A stretch of 64,000 nucleotides of DNA from Effusibacillus lacus (GCF_002335525.1 NZ_BDUF01000086.1:62001-126000); one strand, 5' to 3'. Shown: positions 50,459-59,002, counted from the first letter of the stretch. Numbers and translations: made by a program. The notes: generated from the letters alone by a model not told the origin.

Positions 50459-52279
50459 ATGTCAGATGCTGCAGCGATCAAAAGACTTCCCAAAAGAAAC
50501 GAAATTCCTGATGAAATGAAGTGGAAACTTGAGGACCTTTATGCTTCCACTGAAGAATGGGAACGGGATTTCGAAGAAATCAGGAATCTGGTTGTAAAAA
50601 TCAGGGGATTTGAGGGCAAGGTGGGGGAATCGGCGCACAATCTGCTGGATTGCCTCAAGACACAGGATCAATTGTCGGAAAAAATGGGGCGGCTTTATGC
50701 GTTTGCCCGCATGCGACGCGACGAAGACAACACCAATGCGGTGTACCAGGCTTTGACCGATCGGGCGGCCACCTTAAGTGTGCAGGCATCCAGCGCAACA
50801 GCTTTCATCATTCCGGAAATTCTGGATATACCTGCCGAGACGCTGGAACAATACATGCAGCAGGAGTCAGGTCTTGCTCTTTACCGGTTTGCCCTGCAGG
50901 AAATCCTGCGTACGAAGGAACATATCCTGTCACCCGCCGAAGAACAGCTGCTGGCGGAAACAGGGGAGTTGGCCCACGCACCGGGCACAATTTTCGGCAT
51001 GCTGAACAATGCGGATATCAAATTTCCCTTTATTGTGGATGAGAACGGGCAGGAAGTGGAACTGACCAAAGGGAGCTACATCCAATTTCTTGAGAGCAAA
51101 GACCGCAGAGTGCGCAAGGATGCATTCGAAGCGCTATATGCCACATACAGCAAACAGAAAAACACCTTGGCGGCCATCCTGCACGCCAGCATCAAAAAAG
51201 ACGCATTCTACGCCCGAGTCCGCAAGTATGAATCGGCACGTCACGCAGCGTTGGATTCGGACAATATTCCGATTGAAGTCTACGACAATCTGATTCAGGC
51301 AGTACACGAATATCTGCCGGAAATGTACCGCTATGTCCGTCTCCGCAAAAAACTGTTGGGCGTGGAAGACCTTCATATGTACGATCTGTTTGCCCCGATC
51401 GTAAAAGACGTGGAGTTTAAGATCCCTTATGAGAAAGCGAAGGACATGGTTGCCAAAGGACTGGCTCCGCTGGGAGAAGAATACGGCAGAATTCTGCAGG
51501 AAGGGTTTACCGCAGGATGGATTGACGTGTTCGAGAACGAAGGCAAGACCAGCGGCGCCTACTCCTGGGGTCCGTATGGGGCTCATCCCTTTGTGTTGAT
51601 GAATTGGCAGGACAACATGAACAACATGTTCACCCTTGCCCACGAAATGGGACATGCGATCCACTCCTATTACACGAATACAACACAGCCTTACACATAT
51701 TCGGATTACACGATCTTTGTGGCGGAAGTCGCATCCACCTGCAACGAGGCGCTGGTTCTTCACCACCTGCTGGAGACAACCACTGATCCCCGTGAACGGA
51801 TGTATCTGATCAACCATCAGTTGGAGGCATTTCGCGGCACGGTCTTCCGGCAGACGATGTTTGCGGAGTTTGAGAAGATTACCCATGAGAAGGTGGAAGC
51901 GGGCGAACCGCTGACACCGGAACTGCTTTGCGAAGTGTACCGGGAACTGAATTTGAAATACTATGGACCCGACATGGTGGTGGATGAACAGATTGATATG
52001 GAGTGGGCCCGAGTTCCCCATTTTTACAATGCGTTCTATGTGTACAAATACGCTACCGGTTTCTCAGCCGCGACCGCCCTGTCCCAACAGATTCTGAAGG
52101 AGGGCAAGCCCGCTGTTGAACGCTACATTAATTTCCTGAAGAGCGGCAGTTCCGATTCCTCCATCAACCTGCTGAAAAATGCCGGTGTGGATATGACCTC
52201 GCCAAAGCCAGTCCGTGACGCCCTGGAGGTGTTCAAAAAGCTCCTGGATGAGATGGAGCAATTGGCGGATCGGGCATAA
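50459..52279 (+). CDS. pepF: Oligoendopeptidase F
   Basis: A 606-residue M3B zinc metallopeptidase. The HExxH motif lies in TLAHEMGHAIHS (near residue 390), with the third ligand Glu in FVAEVASTCNEALV. Residues 1-200 form the helical lid; the PepF N-terminal KWKLEDLYAS is typical. It degrades oligopeptides of about 7-20 residues in the cytoplasm. ATG 50459 has GGAGGG upstream. It is monocistronic between two strong terminators. Confidence 0.95.
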   Translation: MSDAAAIKRLPKRNEIPDEMKWKLEDLYASTEEWERDFEEIRNLVVKIRGFEGKVGESAHNLLDCLKTQDQLSEKMGRLYAFARMRRDEDNTNAVYQALTDRAATLSVQASSATAFIIPEILDIPAETLEQYMQQESGLALYRFALQEILRTKEHILSPAEEQLLAETGELAHAPGTIFGMLNNADIKFPFIVDENGQEVELTKGSYIQFLESKDRRVRKDAFEALYATYSKQKNTLAAILHASIKKDAFYARVRKYESARHAALDSDNIPIEVYDNLIQAVHEYLPEMYRYVRLRKKLLGVEDLHMYDLFAPIVKDVEFKIPYEKAKDMVAKGLAPLGEEYGRILQEGFTAGWIDVFENEGKTSGAYSWGPYGAHPFVLMNWQDNMNNMFTLAHEMGHAIHSYYTNTTQPYTYSDYTIFVAEVASTCNEALVLHHLLETTTDPRERMYLINHQLEAFRGTVFRQTMFAEFEKITHEKVEAGEPLTPELLCEVYRELNLKYYGPDMVVDEQIDMEWARVPHFYNAFYVYKYATGFSAATALSQQILKEGKPAVERYINFLKSGSSDSSINLLKNAGVDMTSPKPVRDALEVFKKLLDEMEQLADRA

Positions 52280-52302
52280 AGGGCATGAAGTTTCTAACTA
52301 AT

Positions 52303-52342
52303 ATCCCGTACCACTTTAGGAGAGGTGCGGGATTTTTATTTT
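52303..52342 (+). terminator. Terminator after pepF
   Basis: ATCCCGTACC (52303-52312) pairs with GGTGCGGGAT (52324-52333) with one G-U, followed by TTTTATTTT. Confidence 0.9.
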
Positions 52343-52368
52343 GGGTTGAAGGTCATGAAAAAATATTT

Positions 52369-52418
52369 TTCGACTTCTACAAATTTCGACAACATAGTAA
52401 CGAGGTTTATAGTATGAT
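52369..52418 (+). promoter_or_regulatory. Spo0A-type boxes and promoter of the small peptide-DUF5317-GGDEF/HD-GYP locus
   Basis: TTCGACA at 52385-52391 is an exact 0A box on the minus strand; TTCGACT at 52369-52375 matches six of seven. TATGAT at 52413-52418 may be the -10, without a good -35, as expected for a promoter activated by a factor bound at the -35 region. Confidence 0.45.
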
Positions 52419-52511
52419 CGTATCAGATAGTAGAGTTTAATGAATATATATAATTAAACTCTATTTTATCTTAAAAAATTACATATTGTGGGGATAAAGG
52501 GGTGAAAGGAA

Positions 52512-52610
52512 ATGAAAAAGGCAATTGGTTTTGCAATTCTGGCAACGATGTTTGCTATGAGTGCGGTTTCCATGTTTAAGATTACAGGTAGCAGTATCCG
52601 CTTCTTCTAA
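52512..52610 (+). CDS. 32-residue secreted-type or membrane peptide
   Basis: ATG 52512 follows GGGGTGAAAGGA and the frame ends at TAA 52608-52610. The peptide has a Lys-Lys start and a hydrophobic core (MKKAIGFAILATMFAMSAVS), then a short tail containing ITGSSIRFF. It could be a single-pass membrane peptide or a pre-peptide whose C-terminal few residues are released. It matches no known pheromone family. It precedes the DUF5317-like and c-di-GMP genes, separated by a GNRA-loop hairpin, and shares their AT-rich composition. Confidence 0.6.
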   Translation: MKKAIGFAILATMFAMSAVSMFKITGSSIRFF

Positions 52611-52627
52611 AGAAGAATTTCTTCCAG

Positions 52628-52649
52628 AAGGCCGGGGAAACCCGGCTTT
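52628..52649 (+). promoter_or_regulatory. GC-rich hairpin between peptide gene and DUF5317-like gene
   Basis: AAGGCCGGG (52628-52636) and CCCGGCTTT (52641-52649) close a GAAA tetraloop with one G-U pair. No T-run follows; it may stabilise the 3' end of the peptide mRNA or attenuate transcription. Confidence 0.55.
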
Positions 52650-52677
52650 ACAACTGTGAGGAGTGAATGAATATTTG

Positions 52678-53232
52678 ATGAACGACGGCTTTATTATTGG
52701 GATCCTAGTTGCGTTGTTTCGAGGTGGAAAACTGAGAGACTTGTTAGATGTAAAACTAAACTCCTTGTGGTTAATTGTGCTGGCATTTACCGTACAATAT
52801 GCTATTATTAATCTATATCCATTTTATCTATTTATGGGGGTAATAGTAAGCTATTTTTCACTCTTGCTCTTTTGCTTATTCAATCGTAAACAGCCAGGCT
52901 TTTATATAATGATGGCGGGAATTGCTATGAATCTGCTGGTAATGATTTCAAATGGCGGTAGAATGCCCGTTGACATTGAAATCATTAGACAAATTGCACC
53001 TAATCAAGTTGAACAACTGGTTGCAGGGACTATCGGAAAACATGTGGCTATGACAGAACAAACAAATTTGAATTTGCTTGGAGATATTTTTTATCTTCAT
53101 GCTCCGTATCCAAGGGAAGCATTAGTGAGTTTGGGGGACATATTGTTTAGCGTAGGGGTGTTTTACTTTATCCAAAAGACCATGGTCAAGAGGAGATCTC
53201 CCATTCAAGGGAGTGTCATCCATGAAGTTTAA
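52678..53232 (+). CDS. DUF5317-like polytopic membrane protein
   Basis: A 184-residue protein with about five hydrophobic helices and a loop containing ISNGGRMPVDIEIIRQIAP, then a stretch LGDIFYLHAPYP and GDILFSVGVFYFIQ, the pattern I associate with DUF5317. Its function is unknown, but such proteins are often found beside HD-GYP or GGDEF proteins, as here. The start is ambiguous: TTG 52675 or ATG 52678 fit the GAGGAG at 52657-52662; GTG 52663 is too close. The end overlaps the next gene by 11 bases. Confidence 0.72.
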   Translation: MNDGFIIGILVALFRGGKLRDLLDVKLNSLWLIVLAFTVQYAIINLYPFYLFMGVIVSYFSLLLFCLFNRKQPGFYIMMAGIAMNLLVMISNGGRMPVDIEIIRQIAPNQVEQLVAGTIGKHVAMTEQTNLNLLGDIFYLHAPYPREALVSLGDILFSVGVFYFIQKTMVKRRSPIQGSVIHEV

Positions 53233-55033
53233 TCAAAAGACCTTGTTAAATATTTATGTTATTAGTTGCTTCATGTCTTTGGTGTACCTGTTCTATGACA
53301 ATTTCAGGCCATTAAATAAACACGAGTGGGTGACAATTGTTACATTAGCTGGCATTGCCACCCTATTTGAGTTGAGATCATTTATCTTACCTTCCGGTGA
53401 GTCTTTCACATTAGTAGCACCGCTAATACTTACTGTTGGTATTCTCTATGGTAACCTACCGGTTATTTGCTTTATCTTTCTGTTAGGTGTTGCTTTATTA
53501 CTCCAACGTCCAAAGAATTGGTATGTTCACCTATTTAACATCAGTCAGTATGGATTAACTGGGTACCTTGCCTTGCTGGCCTATAAAGCAACTGGAGGTT
53601 CTTATGGTGAACTTAATTTGGAAGATTCTGCAGGCTATTTAGCTTTTGTTATAAGCTTTTTTTTGGCAAATGTTATATTTGTCAGCGCTTATATGTCAAT
53701 TCGGGGTAAAATTTCTCTTTTTTCGACATTAAAGGTACTCTTGGATCGGCAAGCAACGCTGATTTATGTTACAGTGATGGGATTTGGGCTTATATTAGCC
53801 ATCGTCCTACAGGCTGAAGGTTTGGCTGGAGCCATTTTATTTTGCGCAATATTATGGTTTCTAGGGGAAACATATCGACATTACTACGAAATGTATAACC
53901 ACTTCCGCTCTCTTTCGATTAAAGACGAACTGACCGGGCTTTATAACCATCGATATTTTCAAGAGAAGCTGCAGGAATTGACCGCCAAAGGCGAAACGCT
54001 TTCGCTTTTGTTGCTGGATCTGGACCATTTTAAGATTTACAACGATATGTACGGGCACCCGCAAGGTGACAAGCTCTTGCAGGAACTTGCCAAAGTGATT
54101 TCCGGAAACATTCCCGAACAGGGGACCGTATACCGGTATGGCGGGGAGGAATTTGCCGTACTGCTTCCGGGGACCGATTCGGAGACCGCTTTGACCGTTG
54201 CGGAAAGCATCCGCAAGGCGGTTTCGGAACACGAATTCGAAGGCATGAAACACATGCCTGCCAAGCGGATTACTGTGTCCATCGGGGTTTCCACTTTCCC
54301 GCACATGGCGACAAGCAAGGAAAATCTGCTGATGTTGGCTGACGAAGCCTTGTATAAAATCAAGTACACAAGCCGCAACAAGGTTCAACTGTACACTTCC
54401 GTAGTGGATGAACTGAAATCCCATTTTGATTTCGGTTCCAGGGAAATGGAACTGATTCAAATGATCAAGACGTTCCTGACCATTATCAACTCCAAAGATC
54501 GGTACACTTATGGACATACTGAAAGGGATATGGAATATGCCGAAGCATTGGCCCGCAAGATCGGCCTGCCGGAGGACGAGATCAAAATCATCCGTTACGG
54601 TGCCTTGCTGCACGATATCGGCAAAGTGGAAGTCCCTACGGAAATCCTGAACAAGAAGACGAAATTGACCGAACAAGAATGGGAAACAATGAAAATGCAC
54701 GTCATCTGGGGAGAAGAAATTGTCAAGCCCATCAAGGAATTGGCGCCTTGTCTCCCCATCATCCGCCATCATCATGAGCGCTATGATGGCAAAGGATACC
54801 CGGACGGTCTGCAAGGGACCGCTATTCCATTAGCAGCCCGCATCCTGACCATTGTTGACAGTTTTGACGCCATGACGACAAACCGTCCCTATCAAAAGAC
54901 CAAGACGATTCCGCAAGCGATCGAAGAGATCCGGAGATGCTCCGGAACCCAATTTGACCCTCACCTGGTGGAACCTTTTATCGAAGTGATAAAAGAAATC
55001 CGCAACGCCAAAATTCAGCAGGATGTGTCCTAA
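53222..55033 (+). CDS. Membrane GGDEF/HD-GYP bifunctional c-di-GMP protein
   Basis: A 603-residue protein with an N-terminal membrane sensor of about six helices (1-218), a GGDEF domain (about 230-395) with GGEEF at 307-311, and an HD-GYP domain (about 405-600) with HD464-465 (ALLHDIGKVEVP) and HHERYDGKGYP (517-527). The I-site RxxD is absent (EQGT instead), so a cyclase would lack product inhibition. Both active sites look intact, so it may make and degrade c-di-GMP. ATG 53222 follows AGGGAG. Base composition changes sharply near residue 225-235: the sensor half is AT-rich, the catalytic half is not, suggesting a mosaic gene. Confidence 0.9.
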   Translation: MKFNQKTLLNIYVISCFMSLVYLFYDNFRPLNKHEWVTIVTLAGIATLFELRSFILPSGESFTLVAPLILTVGILYGNLPVICFIFLLGVALLLQRPKNWYVHLFNISQYGLTGYLALLAYKATGGSYGELNLEDSAGYLAFVISFFLANVIFVSAYMSIRGKISLFSTLKVLLDRQATLIYVTVMGFGLILAIVLQAEGLAGAILFCAILWFLGETYRHYYEMYNHFRSLSIKDELTGLYNHRYFQEKLQELTAKGETLSLLLLDLDHFKIYNDMYGHPQGDKLLQELAKVISGNIPEQGTVYRYGGEEFAVLLPGTDSETALTVAESIRKAVSEHEFEGMKHMPAKRITVSIGVSTFPHMATSKENLLMLADEALYKIKYTSRNKVQLYTSVVDELKSHFDFGSREMELIQMIKTFLTIINSKDRYTYGHTERDMEYAEALARKIGLPEDEIKIIRYGALLHDIGKVEVPTEILNKKTKLTEQEWETMKMHVIWGEEIVKPIKELAPCLPIIRHHHERYDGKGYPDGLQGTAIPLAARILTIVDSFDAMTTNRPYQKTKTIPQAIEEIRRCSGTQFDPHLVEPFIEVIKEIRNAKIQQDVS

Positions 55034-55066
55034 CCCCGTTGAAGTTCCGCAAGTGGGGTTTTTTTT
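55032..55066 (+). terminator. Terminator after the GGDEF/HD-GYP gene
   Basis: AACCCC (55032-55037) pairs with GGGGTT (55055-55060), overlapping the stop codon, then TTTTTT. Confidence 0.7.
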
Positions 55067-55131
55067 ATTTGTGTGTCTCATGATATAATGTCTCAAACGG
55101 AACGACAGTGGAGCAACAGGGTGAAATCTGC

Positions 55132-55773
55132 ATGAGAATAAGAGGCAAGCAGAAGAAGCGTCAACGATTTCGCGAAATGCAGGGTGAGTTTGTTCAAAAG
55201 CCTCAGGAATACAAAGGCCATTGGAATGAGAAATACTTCAAGCGTTCCGCTCCGCTGCATATAGAAATCGGTACAGGACGGGGGCAATTCCTGGCAACAA
55301 TGGCCAGCCTTCATCCGGAAATCAATTACGTTGGAATTGAGAAATTCCCGGAGGTGATTATCCGGGCCCATGAGAAGAAGGTCGCCCAAAATGCCTCCAA
55401 TGAAGCACTGGTCTGTTTTGATGCAACGAACATTCTGGAGATATTCGGGGAGAGTGAGGTCGACCGGATTTACCTCAACTTCAGCGATCCATGGCCGAAG
55501 AAGAAACATGCCGACCAAAGGCTCACTTCCAGAGTGTTTTTGGCAAAGTACCGGCAGATCTTGAAGCCTGGCGGTGAGATTCATTTCAAAACCGACAACA
55601 GGCAGTTGTTCGAGTTCTCGTTGAACACGTTTGCTGAAATGGATTGGAAGCTCCGCAACGTTACGTTGGACTTGCATAACAGCGGTTTTGAAGGAAATGT
55701 AATGACTGAATACGAAGCCAAATTCGCGGAACAGGGCCTGCCAATCTACCGGTTGGAGGCTTTGCGCAGATAA
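55132..55773 (+). CDS. trmB: tRNA (guanine-N7-)-methyltransferase
   Basis: A 213-residue TrmB. SAM motif I is HIEIGTGRGQFLATMA (near 44); the family signature YLNFSDPWPKKKHADQRLTS (near 115) contains the catalytic Asp, and FKTDNRQLFEFSL follows. It forms m7G46 in tRNA. ATG 55132 (MRIRGKQKK) fits the basic N-terminus of the family; TATAAT at 55084-55089 may be its -10. Confidence 0.96.
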   Translation: MRIRGKQKKRQRFREMQGEFVQKPQEYKGHWNEKYFKRSAPLHIEIGTGRGQFLATMASLHPEINYVGIEKFPEVIIRAHEKKVAQNASNEALVCFDATNILEIFGESEVDRIYLNFSDPWPKKKHADQRLTSRVFLAKYRQILKPGGEIHFKTDNRQLFEFSLNTFAEMDWKLRNVTLDLHNSGFEGNVMTEYEAKFAEQGLPIYRLEALRR

Positions 55774-55842
55774 GATCTAAATCATGCCTGACTAAACCGG
55801 GTCCTCAAAAGGGGATACAACAGCCAAGGCGGGGTGTCTGAG

Positions 55843-56100
55843 ATGAAGTTTGTCGACCAACTGTACGAGTTGTATAAGAACCAGCTGACTGGCGATGAAG
55901 AAGACGTAGTCATTATCGTTTCAGGCATTTTATCCGAGTTGAACCGTGACGAAATGTTGTCGTTGATCAATGATATGGAGCAGGAAGAGATCTATCAGAT
56001 GCTCGGTTCCTATATGGTCGACAAGTTGCGAGTCAAACTGATTGAAAAAGGGGCCGGGGTACCCGCGGAAGCGCCCCCTCCCGACGGATACACTCATTGA
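55843..56100 (+). CDS. Small acidic hypothetical protein (possibly DUF6154-like)
   Basis: An 85-residue helical protein with the stretch LYELYKNQLTGDEEDVVIIV and DEMLSLINDMEQEEIYQML. It resembles a small Firmicutes family I recall as DUF6154, but I cannot confirm this. No membrane segment or Cys. ATG 55843 follows GGCGGGG at 9 bases; GTG 55834 is the alternative. Confidence 0.65.
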   Translation: MKFVDQLYELYKNQLTGDEEDVVIIVSGILSELNRDEMLSLINDMEQEEIYQMLGSYMVDKLRVKLIEKGAGVPAEAPPPDGYTH

Positions 56101-56170
56101 TTCAGCCAGTTGCTTTAGGCATGTCTTGCAGAAGACATGCTTTATTATTTTTGTCACAAAGTACACAGTT

Positions 56171-56200
56171 TTGTCATTTTTATACCCCGTAGGGTATTGT
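56171..56200 (+). promoter_or_regulatory. Promoter with CsoR/CstR-type operator for the sulfur operon
   Basis: TTGTCA (56171-56176) and TATTGT (56195-56200) are spaced 18 bases. The spacer and -10 are covered by the inverted repeat ATACCC-CGTA-GGGTAT (56182-56197), the form of operator bound by CsoR-family repressors, including the persulfide sensor CstR that controls sulfide-oxidation genes in Staphylococcus. No csoR/cstR gene is in the window. Confidence 0.75.
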
Positions 56201-56249
56201 AAGATGAAGGTGTAAAGATCATTTCTATAATCCACTGGAGGGATAGAGT

Positions 56250-56654
56250 ATGGAAAATCAACATGCGCAGAAGATGTCGGTAATTCTTATTTCGCCGGAT
56301 CTGGAGAAACTTCACGCGGGGGCGCTGGTCGGTTCCGTTGCGGCAGCGGCCGGCATGGAGGTCAACTTGTTCGTCACCATGGGGGCACTTCAAAGCTTCC
56401 TCAAAACTGCGGTTGCGAACAAAAACTTCACCCGGGGTTCCATCGGGCAAACCATGCTGGACAAGGAAGTTCCTCTCTTTTACAACCTGCTGCAGGACGG
56501 GAAAGACATAGGAGAGCTTAGTGTCTATGCCTGTGCCATGGCGATGGATCTGATGGAATGGGAGAAAGGGGATCTGCTGGAGATTGTAGACGATGTGATC
56601 GGGATTACGGCGTTTTTGAACATGTCTCAAAACAGCCAGGTTATCGTAATGTAA
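56250..56654 (+). CDS. DsrE/DsrF-like sulfur-relay family protein
   Basis: A 134-residue protein of the DsrE-like fold: MSVILISPDLEKLHAGALVGS, then AAAAGMEVNLFVTMGAL and the late SVYACAMAMDLMEW with one Cys in the position where DsrE proteins carry a reactive sulfur. Such proteins pass persulfide sulfur between partners. GGAGGG precedes ATG 56250. First gene of a four-gene run (DsrE, TusA, SQR, DUF1641), so handling of sulfane sulfur from sulfide oxidation is the likely role. Confidence 0.88.
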   Translation: MENQHAQKMSVILISPDLEKLHAGALVGSVAAAAGMEVNLFVTMGALQSFLKTAVANKNFTRGSIGQTMLDKEVPLFYNLLQDGKDIGELSVYACAMAMDLMEWEKGDLLEIVDDVIGITAFLNMSQNSQVIVM

Positions 56655-56682
56655 TAAAAATTGGCTTGGGGAGGAGTAAAAA

Positions 56683-56922
56683 ATGGAAGATGTCAAAGTT
56701 GACAAAACCGTAGACGCTCGAGGTTCCTTTTGCCCGGGACCGCTGATGGAATTAATCAAGGCTGTGAAAGCACAGCCGGTAGGGGCAGTCATCGAAGTAC
56801 TGTCCAGCGACAAGGGATCAGCCAACGACATACCTGTATGGGCAAAGAAAGTCGGGCATGAATTGATATACAGCGACCAAGTCGGCGATCATTGGAAGAT
56901 AGCGATCCGGAAGACGAAATGA
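56683..56922 (+). CDS. TusA/SirA-family sulfur carrier
   Basis: A 79-residue TusA-like protein with DARGSFCPGPLMELIKAVK: the CPxP motif includes the persulfide-carrying Cys17. The rest of the two-layer fold (IEVLSSDKGSANDIPVWAKK) is complete. It would take sulfur from or give it to the DsrE-like neighbour. GGGAGGAG precedes the ATG; 28 bases separate it from the previous gene. Confidence 0.92.
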   Translation: MEDVKVDKTVDARGSFCPGPLMELIKAVKAQPVGAVIEVLSSDKGSANDIPVWAKKVGHELIYSDQVGDHWKIAIRKTK

Positions 56923-56943
56923 TTTCGGGCAGGAGAGATCATC

Positions 56944-58086
56944 ATGGATAAAAGAGTAGTGGTGCTCGGCGGCGGTGTAGGCGGTACAATGGTTGCCAAC
57001 AGCCTTGCCCGTTCAATTCCCGATGAAGTGCGCCGCGGCAATGTCAAAATTACGCTGTTGAGCAACGAAGAAAAGCATACCTACCAGCCCGGTTTTCTCT
57101 TTATGGCATTGAACGAGGGCAGGTTGGAGCAGTTCCAACGGAAAGAAAAAACTATGTTGCACCCGGGGGTTGACCTGGTATTGGACAACATCGTAAAGAT
57201 TGATCGGGATGGAAAACGGCTGATCGGTGAAAAAGGCACCGTATATCCCTACGATTTCCTGGTCATTTCCACCGGTTCATTCCCCGACTTTGATTCGGTT
57301 CCCGGGCTGGCGGAAGGAAGCTATAACTTCTATACAGCCGAGGGAGCGGTCAAACTGCGGGAGGCACTCGCCAATTTTCGGAGAGGCAGAATCTTGATCA
57401 CAATTGACGTTCCTCACAAGTGCCCGGCTGCACCCCTGGAAATGACATTGATGCTGGACGATTATTTCAGGACAAGAGAACTGCGCGATCAGGTGGATAT
57501 TCTCTATACGTATCCGATAGGTCGGGTGCATGCACTGCAGTCGATAGCAGATTGGGCCCAGGAGGAGTTTGAGAGTCGAGACATAAAATATGAAACTTTT
57601 TTCAATCTGACGGAGGTGAACCCTCAACTCAAGGTTGCCACCAGCCTGGAAGGTTCGGAAGTGCAGTATGATCTGTTGATTTCCGTCCCGGCACACAAAG
57701 GAGCCCAAGTGATCCGGGACTCGGGATTTGGCGACGAGCAAGGGTTTATCCCCACCGACCGACATTCACTGAAAATGCTTGGTGAAGATTCGATATTCGT
57801 CCTGGGTGACGCCACCAATCTTCCGATCAGCAAAGCGGGTTCCACTGCCCACTACCAAGCGGATGTTGTGGTGCAGAATCTGATCTCTGAATTGAACGGA
57901 CTGCCTTCGACCGCCATGTATGACGGCAAAGTGTTCTGTTTTGTCGAATCGAGCATGAATCAGGCGAGTTACGTGGAGTTTAACTACACACATCCGCCTC
58001 AACCGGCCGAGCCATCCAAAATGCTTCACTGGTTCAAACTGGCGTACAACGAAGTCTATTGGCTGTCTGCCCGTGGGCTGTTGTAG
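56944..58086 (+). CDS. Sulfide:quinone oxidoreductase-like FAD protein
   Basis: A 380-residue two-Rossmann flavoprotein of the SQR family. The FAD motif is VVVLGGGVGGTMVAN (5-19). Cys160 in PHKCPAAPLEM and Cys332 in KVFCFVESS correspond to the two redox-active Cys that hold the polysulfide chain; the third Cys of type I SQRs (near 128) is missing. The C-terminus has an amphipathic segment for membrane contact. It likely oxidises sulfide and reduces quinone. GGAGAG precedes the ATG. Confidence 0.88.
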   Translation: MDKRVVVLGGGVGGTMVANSLARSIPDEVRRGNVKITLLSNEEKHTYQPGFLFMALNEGRLEQFQRKEKTMLHPGVDLVLDNIVKIDRDGKRLIGEKGTVYPYDFLVISTGSFPDFDSVPGLAEGSYNFYTAEGAVKLREALANFRRGRILITIDVPHKCPAAPLEMTLMLDDYFRTRELRDQVDILYTYPIGRVHALQSIADWAQEEFESRDIKYETFFNLTEVNPQLKVATSLEGSEVQYDLLISVPAHKGAQVIRDSGFGDEQGFIPTDRHSLKMLGEDSIFVLGDATNLPISKAGSTAHYQADVVVQNLISELNGLPSTAMYDGKVFCFVESSMNQASYVEFNYTHPPQPAEPSKMLHWFKLAYNEVYWLSARGLL

Positions 58087-58098
58087 GGGGTGAGGAAT

Positions 58099-58539
58099 GT
58101 GGAAGATGCAATCAGCAAACCGGATGCAGCAGATCTATTGCAAGAATTAACAAAGGTAAACGAACGGCTAGCCCAATTGTCCGACAGGCTGGAAAAATTG
58201 GAGTCAAACGGAACCTTGGAAACTTTGGCTGAGCTTGCGGGTGTAATAAAAGCGGCCAAGGATTCAATGACAGCCTCTGTGACAGCGAAAAGCCTCAAAA
58301 CAGGAGTCAGTGCCATCAGCTTGCTGGATGAAATGGTTCAATGGGAAGGGGACAGACTGATGTCTGTCATCCTTAGGGCATCATATGAAACCAGGGAAGA
58401 GATGCGAAAGCTTGACCATGCTTCGGACAGGATCAATCTTTGGAAATTGAGACGACTGGTCAAAAACCCGGACATGCAAAAGAGCCTGTGGTTCATGGTG
58501 TTGATGACAAAAAAACTCTCCAGATACCTGGAGGAGTAA
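58099..58539 (+). CDS. DUF1641 protein
   Basis: A 146-residue helical protein. The DUF1641 region is LAELAGVIKAAKDSMTASVT, preceded by a coiled coil (LTKVNERLAQLSDRLEKLES). DUF1641 genes frequently follow SQR-like or formate dehydrogenase-type genes, but no activity is established. GTG 58099 with GGGGG upstream was chosen; GTG 58090 lacks a binding site. It ends the sulfur operon. Confidence 0.8.
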   Translation: MEDAISKPDAADLLQELTKVNERLAQLSDRLEKLESNGTLETLAELAGVIKAAKDSMTASVTAKSLKTGVSAISLLDEMVQWEGDRLMSVILRASYETREEMRKLDHASDRINLWKLRRLVKNPDMQKSLWFMVLMTKKLSRYLEE

Positions 58540-58551
58540 AACATGGAAGGT

Positions 58552-58580
58552 AAGGTGTGCAGTCATTTGCGCGCCTTTTT
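58552..58580 (+). terminator. Terminator of the sulfur operon
   Basis: AAGGTGTGC (58552-58560) pairs with GCGCGCCTT (58569-58577) with two G-U pairs, then a T-run to 58580. Confidence 0.82.
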
Positions 58581-58596
58581 GTATGCTGGTAATTTA

Positions 58597-58625
58597 TTGA
58601 TGGAGGCAATGGATTCCGCTATAAT
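58597..58625 (+). promoter_or_regulatory. Sigma-A promoter of csaA
   Basis: TTGATG (58597-58602) and TATAAT (58620-58625) are spaced exactly 17 bases. Confidence 0.8.
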
Positions 58626-58667
58626 ATAAACCTGAATTGTCAGAAAAAGAAACGTGAGGGGTATTCT

Positions 58668-58997
58668 ATGGCAACCATCGAAGATTTTTTGAAATTGGAC
58701 ATTCGGATTGGGACGGTGATTGCAGCGGAACCCTTCCCGGAAGCGCGGGTTCCGGCCATCAAGCTCAAAATTGATTTTGGCCCTGTAGGAATCAAACGTT
58801 CCAGCGCCCAAATCACAAAGCGGTATACTCCGGAAGACCTGATAGGGAGGCAAGTGGTGGCTGTGGTCAATTTTCCGCCGCGCAGAATTGCAGGCTTTGA
58901 GTCAGAGGTTCTGGTGCTGGGAGGGGTGCCGGATCAAGGAGACGTGATTCTGTTGAAACCCGATACAGAGACCCCCAATGGAACTTCCATCGCCTAG
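58668..58997 (+). CDS. csaA: CsaA-type tRNA-binding-domain protein
   Basis: A 109-residue single OB-fold protein of the EMAP/tRNA-binding type: [27 protein letters not shown], and [20 protein letters not shown] then SEVLVLGG. This matches CsaA, a dimeric protein linked to protein export and chaperone-like activity in Bacillus. Full length. GAGGGG precedes ATG 58668 and a good promoter lies upstream. Confidence 0.93.
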   Translation: MATIEDFLKLDIRIGTVIAAEPFPEARVPAIKLKIDFGPVGIKRSSAQITKRYTPEDLIGRQVVAVVNFPPRRIAGFESEVLVLGGVPDQGDVILLKPDTETPNGTSIA

Positions 58998-59002
58998 GGG
59001 AA

